In this document: piece after piece, positions 36,798 through 48,072 of the stretch
Layout of the letters: every line of letters begins with the position of its first letter
How positions within the stretch are numbered: position 1 is the first letter of the stretch
Origin: Rhodovibrio salinarum DSM 9154
Lineage (GTDB): Bacteria > Pseudomonadota > Alphaproteobacteria > Kiloniellales > Rhodovibrionaceae
Direction of reading: 5' to 3'
Assembly (NCBI RefSeq): GCF_000515255.1
Contig: NZ_KI911559.1
Coordinates: 158,149 to 222,148, forward strand
DNA length: 64,000 bases
Position numbers and translations under genes: made by a program
Notes under the pieces: model-generated
What the model was told of the DNA's origin: nothing
The model's database searches: none
What the model saw: the letters and a program-made list of their open reading frames with translations, nothing else

Positions 36798-38539
36798 TTG
36801 CGTCCTCCTTCACGTTTCAGCGCCCATTTGACGGCCGTGCGGCCGTCCTTGGTGACGCCGGACAGCACGACCTGCTGGCTGCGGCGCACGGTGTCGCGCT
36901 GGCCCAGATAGACGCCATCCTCCAGCGCGATCTCGGCGCCGGACGCGCGCAACCGCCAGCCGCTGCCGCCGGGCAGGCGCAGCAGCACGGCCCGGCCGTC
37001 GCCTACCAGCCCGGCGGTGACATCGGGGTGCAGATGAAAGCGGATTGCGAACGGCACCCCAGCGGGGCCGTTGAGCATATCCTCGCCGCGCAGATCCTCG
37101 CCGGCGGCGTCGAGGAACAGGCGGCGTTCATGAATCGCATCGAACGCCTGACGATAGCCGTCATGGCTCATGTCCAGCCAGATCGCGCCGTCGCCTTCCT
37201 CCCGCCGACACACCACCGTCTCCGGCCGCCGACCAACGGCGACCGCGCCAGGACGGCCCTGCGGCAGGATCTCCGCGGAGTTGGTCTCGCCCAAGGTCAG
37301 GGTGGAGTGCGCCGCTGTCGCACGCTGCACCGCGCGCCAGTCCGGATGCCCCGGGTGCGCGCCGCAGTTGACGATCACCCGCTGGCGGCCGTGGCTGAGT
37401 TCGAATGACAGCGTGCCGGCGTGGGTATGTCCGTCCAGCCCCGGCGACGGTGGGGCGCCGGCATCGACCAGCACGCGCGTGCGCCCGGCGTGCAAGCACT
37501 GAAAACCGCTCTGCGGCGCAGCCACCTGGGCGCGACCGCGCACCTGCGCGCGCTGCAGGGCCATCTCGACCACAACCGCGCGTTCTTCCAGCGAATCGTT
37601 GAACAGGGCCAGGCCGCCATCGGGGTGCTGGAGCAGTTTCAGGAACGGCGCCATCCCCTCGATCGCCAGCTGCAGGTTACGCGGCGGCTGGATTTCCGCG
37701 GCGGCGAGGGCGGCGCGCAGGTCGATCAGATCGCGCAGCACGTCAAGATGCAGGCTGGCGCTGCGCTGGCAGTGGCCTCCATCAGCCAGGATCTGCCGGG
37801 GCAGTTCGCGTTCCAGCAGACCGAGCGCGCGTTCCAGCCAAGGCTGGCCACCCGGCAAGCAGGCGCCCGCGACCGCCAGTCCCTTGATCGCGGCGAGCAG
37901 TTCCGCCCCGCACAGGCCAGCCGGCAGCACGTCATGCAGGTAGCGCGCCTGGCGCTGCGCCCCGTCCAGCACGCGGGTCTTGAAGGTCACTTCGGCGCTG
38001 CCGGCGAAAAATTCGAACAGGGCGATCCAGACCGCCAGCCGCCGGCCCGTGGTCGCCGGGTGCCAGGCGGGTCCGCCAGGCCCGGGATGCCGGGTCAGCC
38101 AGTCGCCGACCAACTCCCGTGCGCGCCGGCGGGCATTGTCGGAGCCGAGCACCCGCAGATCGCGCAGCCAGGCGAAACCGTGCAACTGCGCCAGCCAGGC
38201 GTCGTCCGCGTCCGCCGGCAGCCAGAAGGGGCGCGGATCGGCCAGCGTGCGCCCGGCGAAGGTCAGGCGGTTCTGCAGGATCGCGCTGCCCAGATCGGAC
38301 TGCCCGGGCCAGGGATCGGCGGGCTGGGCATGCAGTTGACTGAGCTCGGGGCCCGACAGACGCCAACGGTAAAGCGCGGTACGCCGATACGGCTCGGTAA
38401 TTTGGAAATGGAGTCGCTGCCAGATCAGCGCTTGCGGTAGGGCAAGTCGCGCGCGCCAGCGGGAGAATGGCCGGCGTCGGGGCCGCGGCGACCGTGCGCC
38501 AGCGGCCGTGGAACCGCCCAGGGCCGCCTCGCCGCTCAC
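36794..38539 (-). CDS. Heparinase II/III family protein
   Basis: 581-residue member of the heparinase II/III-like family. The N-terminal half is an alpha-helical toroid (about 40-330), followed by a beta-sandwich with LVDAGAPPSPGLDGHTHAGTLSFEL near residue 370-395 and VNCGAHPGHPDW near 405. The catalytic-type His/Tyr residues lie in the GHTHAGTLSFEL stretch. Alphaproteobacterial members next to rpe/purH are not known to cleave heparin; an exopolysaccharide substrate is more likely. The GTG at 38539 begins seven bases after the rpe stop; the frame upstream of it overlaps rpe and is not protein-like. Its stop overlaps the B3/B4 start. Confidence 0.85.
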   Translation of the reverse strand: MSGEAALGGSTAAGARSPRPRRRPFSRWRARLALPQALIWQRLHFQITEPYRRTALYRWRLSGPELSQLHAQPADPWPGQSDLGSAILQNRLTFAGRTLADPRPFWLPADADDAWLAQLHGFAWLRDLRVLGSDNARRRARELVGDWLTRHPGPGGPAWHPATTGRRLAVWIALFEFFAGSAEVTFKTRVLDGAQRQARYLHDVLPAGLCGAELLAAIKGLAVAGACLPGGQPWLERALGLLERELPRQILADGGHCQRSASLHLDVLRDLIDLRAALAAAEIQPPRNLQLAIEGMAPFLKLLQHPDGGLALFNDSLEERAVVVEMALQRAQVRGRAQVAAPQSGFQCLHAGRTRVLVDAGAPPSPGLDGHTHAGTLSFELSHGRQRVIVNCGAHPGHPDWRAVQRATAAHSTLTLGETNSAEILPQGRPGAVAVGRRPETVVCRREEGDGAIWLDMSHDGYRQAFDAIHERRLFLDAAGEDLRGEDMLNGPAGVPFAIRFHLHPDVTAGLVGDGRAVLLRLPGGSGWRLRASGAEIALEDGVYLGQRDTVRRSQQVVLSGVTKDGRTAVKWALKREGGRK

Positions 38540-38546
38540 GGCCCTA

Positions 38547-39206
38547 TCAGACCTCGCCGCGCAGGCGCCGGATGTTGTCGGCGTAGGAGTGCGGCCCGCC
38601 CTTGAAGGTCGCGGTCCCGGCGACCAGAACATCCGCGCCGGCTCCAATCGCCTTAGGCGCGGTCTCGAAGTTGATGCCGCCATCGACTTGTAGGTCGATC
38701 GCCTTGCCGGTGGCGTCGATCATCTCGCGCAACTGGGCGATCTTGCGGGTCGCGTTCGGGATGAACTTCTGCCCGCCAAAACCGGGGTTCACGCTCATCA
38801 CCAGCACGAGGTCGACCTCGTGCAGCAGGTCTTCCAGCACGCTGACGGGCGTGCCGGGATTGATCGACACGCCGACCTTCTTGCCGCAGCCACGCACCAG
38901 CTGGATGGTCCGGTGGACGTGGGCGCCGGCCTCGGGGTGCACGGTAATGATATCCGCTCCCGCCTCGGCGAACGCCTCGATAAAGGGATCCACCGGGGAG
39001 ATCATCAGGTGCACGTCGAGCACCTTGTCGGTGTAGGGGCGAATCGCCCGCACGACGTCCGGGCCGATCGTGATGTTCGGTACGAAATGACCGTCCATGA
39101 CGTCGACGTGGACGTAATCCGCACCAGCTTCGGAGACGGCGCGCGTCTCCTCACCGAGACGGGCGAAGTCAGAAGCCAGGATACTGGGCGCGATACGGAC
39201 GGTCAT
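38547..39206 (-). CDS. rpe: Ribulose-phosphate 3-epimerase
   Basis: 219-residue TIM-barrel epimerase interconverting ribulose-5-P and xylulose-5-P in the pentose phosphate/Calvin routes. Motifs include [15 protein letters not shown] at residue 6, the metal-binding [16 protein letters not shown] near 35, [12 protein letters not shown] near 66, [13 protein letters not shown] near 138 and [12 protein letters not shown] near 172. Length and all catalytic Asp/His residues are normal. It leads the cluster continuing into heparinase, B3/B4 and purH. Confidence 0.97.
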   Translation of the reverse strand: MTVRIAPSILASDFARLGEETRAVSEAGADYVHVDVMDGHFVPNITIGPDVVRAIRPYTDKVLDVHLMISPVDPFIEAFAEAGADIITVHPEAGAHVHRTIQLVRGCGKKVGVSINPGTPVSVLEDLLHEVDLVLVMSVNPGFGGQKFIPNATRKIAQLREMIDATGKAIDLQVDGGINFETAPKAIGAGADVLVAGTATFKGGPHSYADNIRRLRGEV

Positions 39207-39693
39207 GCTGTTCTGGTATCAAGTCGCCGGGTCATCCGCAAGCGGATGTGGCGGCTTGCCCTAGGGAAACTGGGCCACAAGCCCCAGCGGCATACCCAAG
39301 AATTCAAGGTAACCGTACTACATGGGAAGCGTTAACGCCGTCGTCATTGATCCAGCGCAGGCTGCAAGACGCGACATAACGCCGCAAGGGGCCGTCGACC
39401 GACCGGCTGGCTGATAGGTTGCTGGCGAGTTATGGCCAGTGCAGACAGCTCGGCGCGCGGCCCGAAACGCGGGAAAACAGCAGGTTCGTAGTCGAACCAA
39501 GCCTTGCCGGCTCGGATCGCCTGGTCTAGCTTGCGCCCCCGCCGGCGACGGACACTTCGCCGCAGGTGTCGCACCCTGCCAGCACCCGCGCCGCAGCCAT
39601 TTCACGGCCCAGCGCGCGCCGGTGCGAAAAATGCCGCGCCACTCAAATCACTACGCCGAACGACGTCGAACGGATCATAAAGAGCAACCAGAC
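39207..39693. other. Intergenic region between rpe and the cox cluster
   Basis: 487 bases separate divergent rpe and coxB. No recognisable RNA gene or repeat is seen. A 76-codon minus-strand frame (39344-39574) starting with GTG contains a non-repetitive stretch (KAWFDYEPAVFPRFGP), but I cannot tie it to a family. The region must hold the promoters of both units; no site stood out. Confidence 0.5.
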
Positions 39694-40590
39694 ATGACGC
39701 GTTTTAATGGGATCGCTCAGCGGTTCGCCTCCAAGGCCCAGGCCGGCGCCAGCGCGCTTGCGGGCACGGCGGGCCTGCTCTTGGCTGCCCCGGCCGCCGC
39801 GCAAGACTCCGCACCGAAGGTCAAGGGCGCGCCGGAAAACTGGCAGCTCGGGCTGCAGGACGCCGCCACGCCGGTGATGGAAGAGATTCAGGACTTCCAC
39901 AACCTACTGCTGGTGATCTGCACCTTGATCGTGGTGCTCGTCCTGGCACTGATGCTCTACACGGGGTGGCGCTTCCATGAGAAGCGCAACGCAACACCCT
40001 CGAAGACGACCCACAACACGGTGATCGAGGTGATCTGGACGGCGGTGCCGGTGATCATCCTGGTCATCATCGCGATCCCGTCGTTCAAGCTGCTGTACTA
40101 CGAGGATCAGGTCGTCGACGCGGAGATGACCATCAAGGCGACCGGCCGGCAGTGGTACTGGTCGTACGAGTACCCGGATAACGGCGGCATCAGCTTCGAC
40201 GCGTTCATGGTCGAGGACAGCGACATCGACCCCTCCGAGGGCGAGTTGCGTCAGCTGTCGACCAACCAGGCCGTGGTCCTGCCGGTCGATACCAACGTGC
40301 GCATCCTGATCACCTCTTCCGACGTGCTGCACTCCTTCGCGATGCCGTCGATGGGCGTCAAACGCGACGCCGTACCCGGCCAGCTGAACGAGACCTGGGT
40401 GCGGATCCAGGAAGAGGGCATTTACTACGGCCAGTGCTCCGAGCTGTGCGGCGTGCGCCACAACTCGATGCCGATCGAGATCAAGGCGGTCTCGAAGGAG
40501 GAGTTCGAGCAGTGGGTCGGCACGATGCAGGCACAGCAGGGCATCCCGTCCGACGACCAGCCGCAGTTGGCCGACGCGAAGGCGAACTAG
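39694..40590 (+). CDS. coxB: Cytochrome c oxidase subunit II
   Basis: 298-residue CuA-carrying subunit of the aa3 oxidase. A signal-like N terminus with AAPAAAQD (about residue 30) precedes two TM helices (about 65-90 and 105-128). The periplasmic cupredoxin domain has the aromatic electron-entry patch GRQWYWSYEYP near 150, and CuA ligands in DVLHSFAMPSMG near 210 and QCSELCGVRHNSMP near 245: His, two Cys, Glu carbonyl, His and Met. No fused cytochrome c domain is present. First gene of the cox operon, with coxA 59 bases downstream. Confidence 0.98.
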   Translation: MTRFNGIAQRFASKAQAGASALAGTAGLLLAAPAAAQDSAPKVKGAPENWQLGLQDAATPVMEEIQDFHNLLLVICTLIVVLVLALMLYTGWRFHEKRNATPSKTTHNTVIEVIWTAVPVIILVIIAIPSFKLLYYEDQVVDAEMTIKATGRQWYWSYEYPDNGGISFDAFMVEDSDIDPSEGELRQLSTNQAVVLPVDTNVRILITSSDVLHSFAMPSMGVKRDAVPGQLNETWVRIQEEGIYYGQCSELCGVRHNSMPIEIKAVSKEEFEQWVGTMQAQQGIPSDDQPQLADAKAN

Positions 40591-40622
40591 CGCGTACCAC
40601 GCGAGCAGACCGAGGCCCTTAG

Positions 40623-42260
<1,638 letters not shown>

Positions 42261-42373
42261 CCCGGCTGCTTCCTGCGACTTCCAGGCCCGGCCGCGGTGC
42301 TTGCCGCCGCCGGGCCCGGATCGATCAGCCCCGCGTTCCCAAGCCGTTATCAGCGAACGAGAGCCCAACCGCC

Positions 42374-43318
42374 GTGAGCCGATCCGACATCACCCCCGCC
42401 CCCCAAACCGCCGCGTCCGCGACCGCCCTGTCCGCCAGCGCGGACGTCGGCGAGGTGCGCGATTTCGTCGAGCTGCTGAAGCCGCGGGTGATGTCGCTGG
42501 TCGTGCTGTCCGGCGTTGCCGGCCTGCTCGCCGCCCCGGGCACGCTGCATCCCGTGCTGGCCTGCGTGGCCGTGCTGTGCATCCTCGGCGGCGCGGGCGC
42601 GTCGGGGGCGATTAACATGTGGTACGACCGCGACATCGACGCGGTCATGCGCCGGACCCAGCAACGCCCCGTCGTGACCGGGCGCGTGCAACCGGCCGAG
42701 GCACTCGCCTTTGGGGTGACGCTGGCGCTGTTCTCCGTGATGCTGATGGGCTTGGCGGTGAACTGGGCGGCCGCGAGCCTGCTGGCGATCGCGATCCTGT
42801 TCTACGTCTTCGTCTACACCGCCTGGCTGAAGCGCCGGACCCCACAGAACATCGTGATCGGCGGTGCCGCCGGCGCGTTCCCGCCGATGATTGGCTGGAT
42901 GGCCGTGACCGGCACGGTGGACCTGGGCGCGATCGCGCTGTTCGCGCTGATCTTCCTGTGGACGCCGCCGCACTTCTGGGCGCTGTCGCTCTACACCGAC
43001 ATCGACTACTCCAACGCCGGGGTGCCGATGCTGCCGGTCGTGGCTGGCCGGCAGGCGACCAAGAAGCAGATGTTCCTCTACACCCTGCTGCTGCTGCCGC
43101 TCGCCCCGGCGCCTTACCTGATGGGCTTCGCCGGGCCGGGCTACGGCCTTGTCGCGTTGGCCATGGGCGCCCTGTTCGTCGTCTCCGCCGCGCGCGTCCT
43201 GAAGGACGAGTCGCGCATGCAGAAGGCGGCGAAGCAGATGTTCGGCTTCTCCATTCTCTACCTCTACCTGCTGCTGGCGGTCCTGATCGTGGACGCCACG
43301 GCGGGCCAAATCGTCTGA
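42374..43318 (+). CDS. ctaB: Protoheme IX farnesyltransferase
   Basis: 314-residue UbiA-family membrane prenyltransferase making heme O from heme B for the oxidase. Asp-rich motif 1 is NMWYDRDIDAVMRRTQQRP near residue 80, and the second region is LYTDIDYSNAGVPMLPVV near 210. The LKPRVMSLVVLSGVAG start near residue 36 is typical. GTG start at 42374. Nine helices are expected. A very small gene follows after nine bases. No ctaA (heme A synthase) lies in the cluster. Confidence 0.96.
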   Translation: MSRSDITPAPQTAASATALSASADVGEVRDFVELLKPRVMSLVVLSGVAGLLAAPGTLHPVLACVAVLCILGGAGASGAINMWYDRDIDAVMRRTQQRPVVTGRVQPAEALAFGVTLALFSVMLMGLAVNWAAASLLAIAILFYVFVYTAWLKRRTPQNIVIGGAAGAFPPMIGWMAVTGTVDLGAIALFALIFLWTPPHFWALSLYTDIDYSNAGVPMLPVVAGRQATKKQMFLYTLLLLPLAPAPYLMGFAGPGYGLVALAMGALFVVSAARVLKDESRMQKAAKQMFGFSILYLYLLLAVLIVDATAGQIV

Positions 43319-43327
43319 CCCTGAACC

Positions 43328-43504
43328 ATGCCAACTCCCGAGAACACGCCACAGCAAGACTGGACACCGGAGACCCGGGACGCCTTCCGCCGGAAGAAGC
43401 GCGGCAAGAACCTCGCGCTGCTGGCGGTCCTGGTGGGCTTCGTCGTGCTGGTCTACATCGTTGCCATCGTGCGCATGGGCGCGAATACGCCCGGCGCCAG
43501 CTAG
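43328..43504 (+). CDS. 58-residue single-TM protein in the cox operon (CoxF-like)
   Basis: ATG 43328 to TAG 43504. The product has a charged N terminus with RDAFRRKKRGKN (residues 17-28), then one hydrophobic helix LALLAVLVGFVVLVYIVAIV (29-48) and a short polar end. Small proteins of this kind between ctaB and ctaG in alphaproteobacterial cox operons are sometimes labelled CoxF or cytochrome-oxidase assembly accessory factors. Basic residues on the N side predict an N-in topology. The close spacing (nine bases after ctaB, ten before ctaG) and codon use support it as a real gene. Function unproven. Confidence 0.85.
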   Translation: MPTPENTPQQDWTPETRDAFRRKKRGKNLALLAVLVGFVVLVYIVAIVRMGANTPGAS

Positions 43505-43514
43505 GGACCGATCC

Positions 43515-44159
43515 GTGACGAACGCGCGATCCGACGGCCCCCACACCACCGGCCCCGCGACCGGCAAGCGCAACGCCCGCACCGCGCTGGCGTTGACCTG
43601 CGTGTTTGCCGGCATGGTCGGGCTGTCGTTCGCGGCGGTGCCGCTGTACCGCCTGTTCTGCCAGGTCACCGGTTTCGGCGGCACCACACAGGTCGCGGAG
43701 GTCGCGCCGTCGGCCGTGGACCAAACGATGAAGGTGCGCTTCAACGCCGACCGGTCGCCCGATCTGCCCTGGGCCTTCAGCCCCAAGCAGATCGAGGTCG
43801 AGGTCAAGCTCGGCGCGCGCGCCATGGCGTACTACCAGGCGGAGAACCTGTCCGACCGGCCGATCACCGGTACCGCGACGTTCAACGTCACACCGCTCAA
43901 GGCCGGCAAGTACTTCTCCAAGATCGCCTGCTTCTGCTTCACCAAGCAGACGCTACAGCCGGGCGAACGGGTCGACATGCCGGTCGACTACTTCGTCGAC
44001 CCGGCGATCCTGGACGATCCCAACCTGGCGGACGTCAAGACGATCACGCTGTCCTACACCTTCTTCCCGATACCGGATGAGCAAGCCGCGCGGGAACGGG
44101 AGGATAGCCTGGTTGCCGGCCTGACCGTCCCCACGCACGCGGTGGGCACGGCCAACTGA
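43515..44159 (+). CDS. ctaG: Cytochrome c oxidase assembly protein CtaG (Cox11)
   Basis: 214-residue copper chaperone delivering CuB to subunit I. One N-terminal helix (LTCVFAGMVGLSFAAVPLYRLFCQ, residue 32 onward) leads into the periplasmic domain. It contains the copper site ACFCFTKQTLQPGE near residue 140 with the CxCF motif, and MPVDYFVDPAI near 158. The PLYRLFCQVTGFGGTTQ block is diagnostic of Cox11. A GTG start is used; no ATG lies upstream in a suitable place. Confidence 0.96.
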   Translation: MTNARSDGPHTTGPATGKRNARTALALTCVFAGMVGLSFAAVPLYRLFCQVTGFGGTTQVAEVAPSAVDQTMKVRFNADRSPDLPWAFSPKQIEVEVKLGARAMAYYQAENLSDRPITGTATFNVTPLKAGKYFSKIACFCFTKQTLQPGERVDMPVDYFVDPAILDDPNLADVKTITLSYTFFPIPDEQAAREREDSLVAGLTVPTHAVGTAN

Positions 44160-44229
44160 TCCCGGCGGATAAACGACACAACGCCGGACACATCGAACGA
44201 CGCTTTTCGAGAAGGGGCGAGAGGACCTG

Positions 44230-45021
44230 ATGGCCCATACGCACGAGAAGAACCACCCCTACCACATGGTAGATCCCAGCCCATGGCCGCTGGTGGGCGC
44301 CCTGTCCGCCGGCGTGCTCGCGCTCGGGCTGGTGTTCTGGATGCACGACAGCGGGCTTTGGCTGGCCTTCGTGGGCCTGGCCATGGTCCTGCTCACCATG
44401 GCCGGCTGGTGGCGCCAGGTGATCCGGGAGTCGCGCGCCGGCGACCACACGCCGGTGGTCAAGCTGGGCCTGCGCTACGGCATGCTGCTGTTCATCGCCT
44501 CGGAGGTGATGTTCTTCGCCGCCTTCTTCTGGGCCTACTTCAACGGCGCGCTGTTCCCAACCGACGCGATCAGCGGCACCTGGCCGCCGCCGGAGATTCA
44601 CACCTTCGACGCGTTCTCGATCCCGTTTCTGAACACGCTGATTCTGCTGCTGTCCGGCTGCACGGTCACCTGGGCGCACCATGCGCTGAGGGAAGGCGAC
44701 CGCAGCGGCATGCTGCGCGGGCTGGCGCTAACGGTCTTCCTCGGGATGATCTTCACCTCGCTGCAGGCGTACGAGTATGCCCACGCTCACTTCGGCTTCG
44801 GCGGGGACATCTACTCCAGCGTGTTCTACATGGCGACCGGCTTCCACGGCTTCCACGTCATCATCGGCACGATCTTCCTGCTCGTCTGTTTCTTCCGGGC
44901 ACGCGCTGGCCACTTCACGCCGGAATCGCACTTCGGTTTCGAGGCGGCCGCGTGGTACTGGCACTTCGTCGACGTGGTCTGGCTGTTCCTGTTCTCCGCC
45001 GTCTACTGGTGGGGCTCGTAA
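44230..45021 (+). CDS. coxC: Cytochrome c oxidase subunit III
   Basis: 263-residue seven-helix subunit. Conserved elements are KNHPYHMVDPSPWPL at residue 6, LRYGMLLFIASEVMFFAAFFWAYF (about 80-105; Glu of the lipid/proton site), TWAHHALREGD near 145 and FHGFHVIIGTIFLLVC near 205, ending HFVDVVWLFLFSAVYWWGS. Full length. It is separated from the DUF983 gene by a perfect hairpin. Confidence 0.98.
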   Translation: MAHTHEKNHPYHMVDPSPWPLVGALSAGVLALGLVFWMHDSGLWLAFVGLAMVLLTMAGWWRQVIRESRAGDHTPVVKLGLRYGMLLFIASEVMFFAAFFWAYFNGALFPTDAISGTWPPPEIHTFDAFSIPFLNTLILLLSGCTVTWAHHALREGDRSGMLRGLALTVFLGMIFTSLQAYEYAHAHFGFGGDIYSSVFYMATGFHGFHVIIGTIFLLVCFFRARAGHFTPESHFGFEAAAWYWHFVDVVWLFLFSAVYWWGS

Positions 45022-45045
45022 GGCCCGATCACAGCCTTCTGGGGC

Positions 45046-45084
45046 GCGGGAGGGGCGGTCCGCACACCGCTTCGCCCCTCCCGC
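45046..45084. terminator. Intercistronic hairpin after coxC
   Basis: Perfect 12-bp GC-rich stem (arms 45046-45057 and 45073-45084) with a 15-base loop between coxC and the DUF983 gene, no T run. It may protect or attenuate the cox transcript rather than fully end it, because the downstream genes belong to the same assembly pathway. Confidence 0.5.
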
Positions 45085-45118
45085 ACCCGTGAACACGGAC
45101 GAGAGAACAAGGAGCCGC

Positions 45119-45526
45119 ATGTCCTGGGACGATTCACAACCCGCCATCTCGGCCTATCAGGCGGGTTTGCACTGCCGCTGTCCGCGGTGTGGGCGCGGGC
45201 CGCTGTTCAAGGGCCTGCTTGAGGTGCGCCCGGAGTGCGAGGTGTGCGGTCTCGACCTGTCCAAGGCCGACAGCGGCGACGGGCCCGCTGTATTTATCAT
45301 CATGATCCTGGGCACCGTCGTCGTCATGCTGGCGCTGTTGCTGGAAAGTCTGGCCAGCCCGGCGCTCTGGGTGCACATGGCGATTTGGCCTGCGGTGATC
45401 ATCGCCGGCTCGATCTGGATGCTGCGCCCGGCCAAGGCGCTGTTGATCGCGCTGCAGTTCAAGAACAAGGCCGAAGATACCGGCCAGTTGGACCGCGACG
45501 ACACCGATACCTCGGGGTCGCACTAA
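45119..45526 (+). CDS. DUF983 family protein
   Basis: 135 residues. The N-terminal zinc-ribbon-like part has CRCPRCGRGPLFKG (residues 18-31) and CEVCGLDLS near 39. Two TM helices follow (about 55-78 and 82-100). DUF983 genes regularly sit beside cox genes in alphaproteobacteria and are presumed assembly factors; the role is unknown. ATG 45119 has AAGGAG upstream. SURF1 follows 28 bases later. Confidence 0.9.
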   Translation: MSWDDSQPAISAYQAGLHCRCPRCGRGPLFKGLLEVRPECEVCGLDLSKADSGDGPAVFIIMILGTVVVMLALLLESLASPALWVHMAIWPAVIIAGSIWMLRPAKALLIALQFKNKAEDTGQLDRDDTDTSGSH

Positions 45527-45554
45527 AGCTCGACCGTCACGAACGCCCAGGCCC

Positions 45555-46328
45555 ATGAGTCCCGACCCCATCCCACGCGGTAAGCGACGGCGCTTCAAGC
45601 CCCGGCTATGGACCACGGTCGCCACCATTCCGGTGCTTGCGATCCTGATCGCGTTGGGTCTGTGGCAGATCGAGCGCATGGAATGGAAAAACGCGCTCGT
45701 CGACGAAATGCAATCCCGGATGACGCAGGCCCCGGCCGCCTTGCCAAAGCCACTCGGGAACGTCGATACCCTGCGCTTCCAGCGCGTTGAGCTAACCGGC
45801 CGTTTCCTGAACGATCACGAAATCTATCGCGCCGCTCAAACCTACGGGAAAACCCGGCGCGGCTGGGATGTGATCACCCCCTTCGCGCTTGCCGACGGCC
45901 GGCAAATCCTGGTCAACCGCGGCTGGGTGCCGACCGACAAGAAACCGCCGGAGGCCAGGCCCCAAAGCCTGGTCACCGGGCAGGTGACGATCGAGGGGAT
46001 CGTGCGCAAGGGCGGCTGGTCCGGGATGGAGTTCGTCAAGCCGGAAAACGATCCGGCCGACAACACCTGGGTCTGGATGGATCTGGACCGGATGGCGCGG
46101 TTCGCCGCACTCGAGAGCCCGATCACGCAAATCTATGTCGACGTCGCCAAGAACCAGACGCCCGGCGAATACCCGATCGGCGGCCAGACACGCGTCAACC
46201 TGCGCAACCAGCACTTCAATTACGCCATCACCTGGTTCGCGCTCGCGTTCGGGCTGCTCGCGATCTACTTCCTGTTCCACTGGCGCCCGGTGGACGAGCA
46301 CGACGGCGAGACCACCTCGGCCAACTGA
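45555..46328 (+). CDS. SURF1 family cytochrome oxidase biogenesis protein
   Basis: 257 residues with two TM helices, near residue 18-38 (VATIPVLAILIALGLWQIERMEWK) and near 222-242, flanking a periplasmic domain. Family blocks include LGLWQIERMEWK, GRQILVNRGWVPTDKK near 114, and an NYAITWFALAFGLLAIY C-terminal helix. SURF1 helps insert heme a3 into subunit I. Last gene of the cox operon and convergent with argB, 20 bases away. Confidence 0.95.
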   Translation: MSPDPIPRGKRRRFKPRLWTTVATIPVLAILIALGLWQIERMEWKNALVDEMQSRMTQAPAALPKPLGNVDTLRFQRVELTGRFLNDHEIYRAAQTYGKTRRGWDVITPFALADGRQILVNRGWVPTDKKPPEARPQSLVTGQVTIEGIVRKGGWSGMEFVKPENDPADNTWVWMDLDRMARFAALESPITQIYVDVAKNQTPGEYPIGGQTRVNLRNQHFNYAITWFALAFGLLAIYFLFHWRPVDEHDGETTSAN

Positions 46329-46348
46329 CCGCGCCGCCGACGCCTCGC

Positions 46349-47275
46349 CTAGCGCTTGCGGATCAGGGTGCCGACGCCGCGGTCCGTAAAGGTCTCCAGC
46401 AGCAGCGCGTGCGGCACGCGACCGTCCAGAATGACGGCGGCATCGACGCCCTCCTCGACCGCCTTCAGACAGGTCTCGACCTTGGGGATCATGCCGCCGG
46501 CGATCGTGTTGTCGTCGATCAGCTCACGTGTTTGCTCGACCGTCAGGTCCGGGATCAACTGCTTCTCGCTGTCGAGTACGCCGATCACGTCGGTCAGCAT
46601 CAACAGGCGCGAGGCGCCGAGCGCACCCGCGACCGCGCCGGCGGCGGTGTCGGCGTTGATGTTGAAGGTCTCGCCGTTCGGGCCCCAGCCGATCGGGGCG
46701 ATCACCGGGATCATGCCCGACTGTTCCAGCGAGGACAGGATGTGCGGGTTGACCTGCGCCGGCTCGCCGACGAAGCCGAGGTCGACCAGCTTCTCGATAT
46801 TGCTGTCAGGATCGCGCTTGGTGCGCCGCAGCTTGCGCGCCTGGATCAGGCCGCCGTCCTTGCCGGACAGGCCGATCGCGGTGCCCCCGACGGCGTTGAT
46901 CGAGCTGACGATCTGTTTGTTGATGGTGCCGGAGAGCACCATCTCGACGACCTCCACGGTCGCCTGGTCGGTCACGCGCAAGCCGTCGACGAACTGCGAC
47001 TCGACTTGCAGCTTCTCCAGCATCCGCCCGATCTGCGGGCCGCCGCCGTGGACGATCACGGGGTTGATGCCGACCTGCTTCATCAAGGCGATATCGCGGG
47101 CGAACAGGTCGGCCAGATGGGAATCGCCCATCGCATGGCCGCCGTACTTGATGACGATCGTGCGCCCGGCGTAACGCCGCATGTAGGGCAGCGCCTCGGT
47201 GATCGTCCGGGCGGTACGCAGCCAGTGCTTGGTTTCGCCGAAGTTGCGCGGCTGCTGCGGGGACTGCTGCGTCAT
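46349..47275 (-). CDS. argB: Acetylglutamate kinase
   Basis: 308-residue amino-acid kinase phosphorylating N-acetylglutamate in arginine synthesis. Motifs: [13 protein letters not shown] near residue 40, [14 protein letters not shown] near 73, [12 protein letters not shown] near 140, [17 protein letters not shown] near 205 and [11 protein letters not shown] near 255. A mobile N-terminal helix ([20 protein letters not shown]) is present, the feature of arginine-inhibited hexameric enzymes, so feedback control is likely. GTG start. It lies nine bases behind yihA. Confidence 0.97.
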   Translation of the reverse strand: MTQQSPQQPRNFGETKHWLRTARTITEALPYMRRYAGRTIVIKYGGHAMGDSHLADLFARDIALMKQVGINPVIVHGGGPQIGRMLEKLQVESQFVDGLRVTDQATVEVVEMVLSGTINKQIVSSINAVGGTAIGLSGKDGGLIQARKLRRTKRDPDSNIEKLVDLGFVGEPAQVNPHILSSLEQSGMIPVIAPIGWGPNGETFNINADTAAGAVAGALGASRLLMLTDVIGVLDSEKQLIPDLTVEQTRELIDDNTIAGGMIPKVETCLKAVEEGVDAAVILDGRVPHALLLETFTDRGVGTLIRKR

Positions 47276-47284
47276 GAGGCGCCT

Positions 47285-48001
47285 CTACCCTTCTTCGTAC
47301 GGCCTGTCGCTGGCGAGCGCGGCGAGCTCCGCGCGCAGCTCGGCGATTCCCGTGTCTTTCTGCGCACTGGTGGTGGCGATGCGCGGGTGCAAAGCGACGT
47401 GCTTGGGATGCAGCTTCTGCATGGTTTCAAGCACCTGCGCCAGCTCAGGCTGCTTGACCTTGTCCGCCTTGGTCAGCACCAGCTGATAGGACACGGCCGC
47501 GGTGTCGAGCGCGGTCATCACTTCCCGGTCGGTGTCGCGCACGCCCCGACGCGCATCGACCAAAAGGCAGACCCGGCGCAGGGTGGGACGCCCACGCAGG
47601 TAATCCTGGGTGAGCTCGGTCCAGCGCTTGATCTCGGTCTTCGGCGCCTTGGCGTAGCCATACCCTGGCAGGTCCACCAGCAGCAGCCGGCTGCCCAGAT
47701 CGAAGAAGTTCAGTTGCCGGGTGCGTCCTGGCGTATTGGAGGTGCGCGCCAACGTATTCTGCCCCGTCAGCGCGTTAACCAGCGAGGACTTGCCGACGTT
47801 GGAGCGGCCGGCGAACGCGACCTCCGGCAGGGCGAACTCCGGCAGCTGCGCCATCGTCTGCACCCCGGCGACGAAACCGCACTGCTGCGCGAACAACCAA
47901 CGGCCGAACTCCCGGTCCGGGAGATCCGGCTCGCCTTCCGCCGGAGCCTCGGGCAACAGCGGGGCGTCGGGCGCGTCCTCGGCCGGATGCGATCGCGTCA
48001 T
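47285..48001 (-). CDS. yihA: Ribosome biogenesis GTPase YihA/EngB
   Basis: 238-residue TRAFAC GTPase needed for 50S subunit assembly. G1 FAGRSNVGKSSLVNAL near residue 63, G2 TSNTPGRTRQLNFF near 88, G3 DLPGYGYAKAP near 108, G4 LTKADKV near 168 and G5 ATTSAQK near 202 are all intact. The first 50 residues, including a Pro/Glu/Asp-rich stretch, extend beyond the E. coli protein as is usual in alphaproteobacteria. ATG at 48001 chosen. It lies between yidC and argB in the same direction. Confidence 0.96.
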   Translation of the reverse strand: MTRSHPAEDAPDAPLLPEAPAEGEPDLPDREFGRWLFAQQCGFVAGVQTMAQLPEFALPEVAFAGRSNVGKSSLVNALTGQNTLARTSNTPGRTRQLNFFDLGSRLLLVDLPGYGYAKAPKTEIKRWTELTQDYLRGRPTLRRVCLLVDARRGVRDTDREVMTALDTAAVSYQLVLTKADKVKQPELAQVLETMQKLHPKHVALHPRIATTSAQKDTGIAELRAELAALASDRPYEEG

Positions 48002-48072
48002 CTCACAAGCCCGCCTTGTCTGTGCACACACCGGCCCCAAGCCAGACCATCGGGCGCGGCGACCGGCTTCGA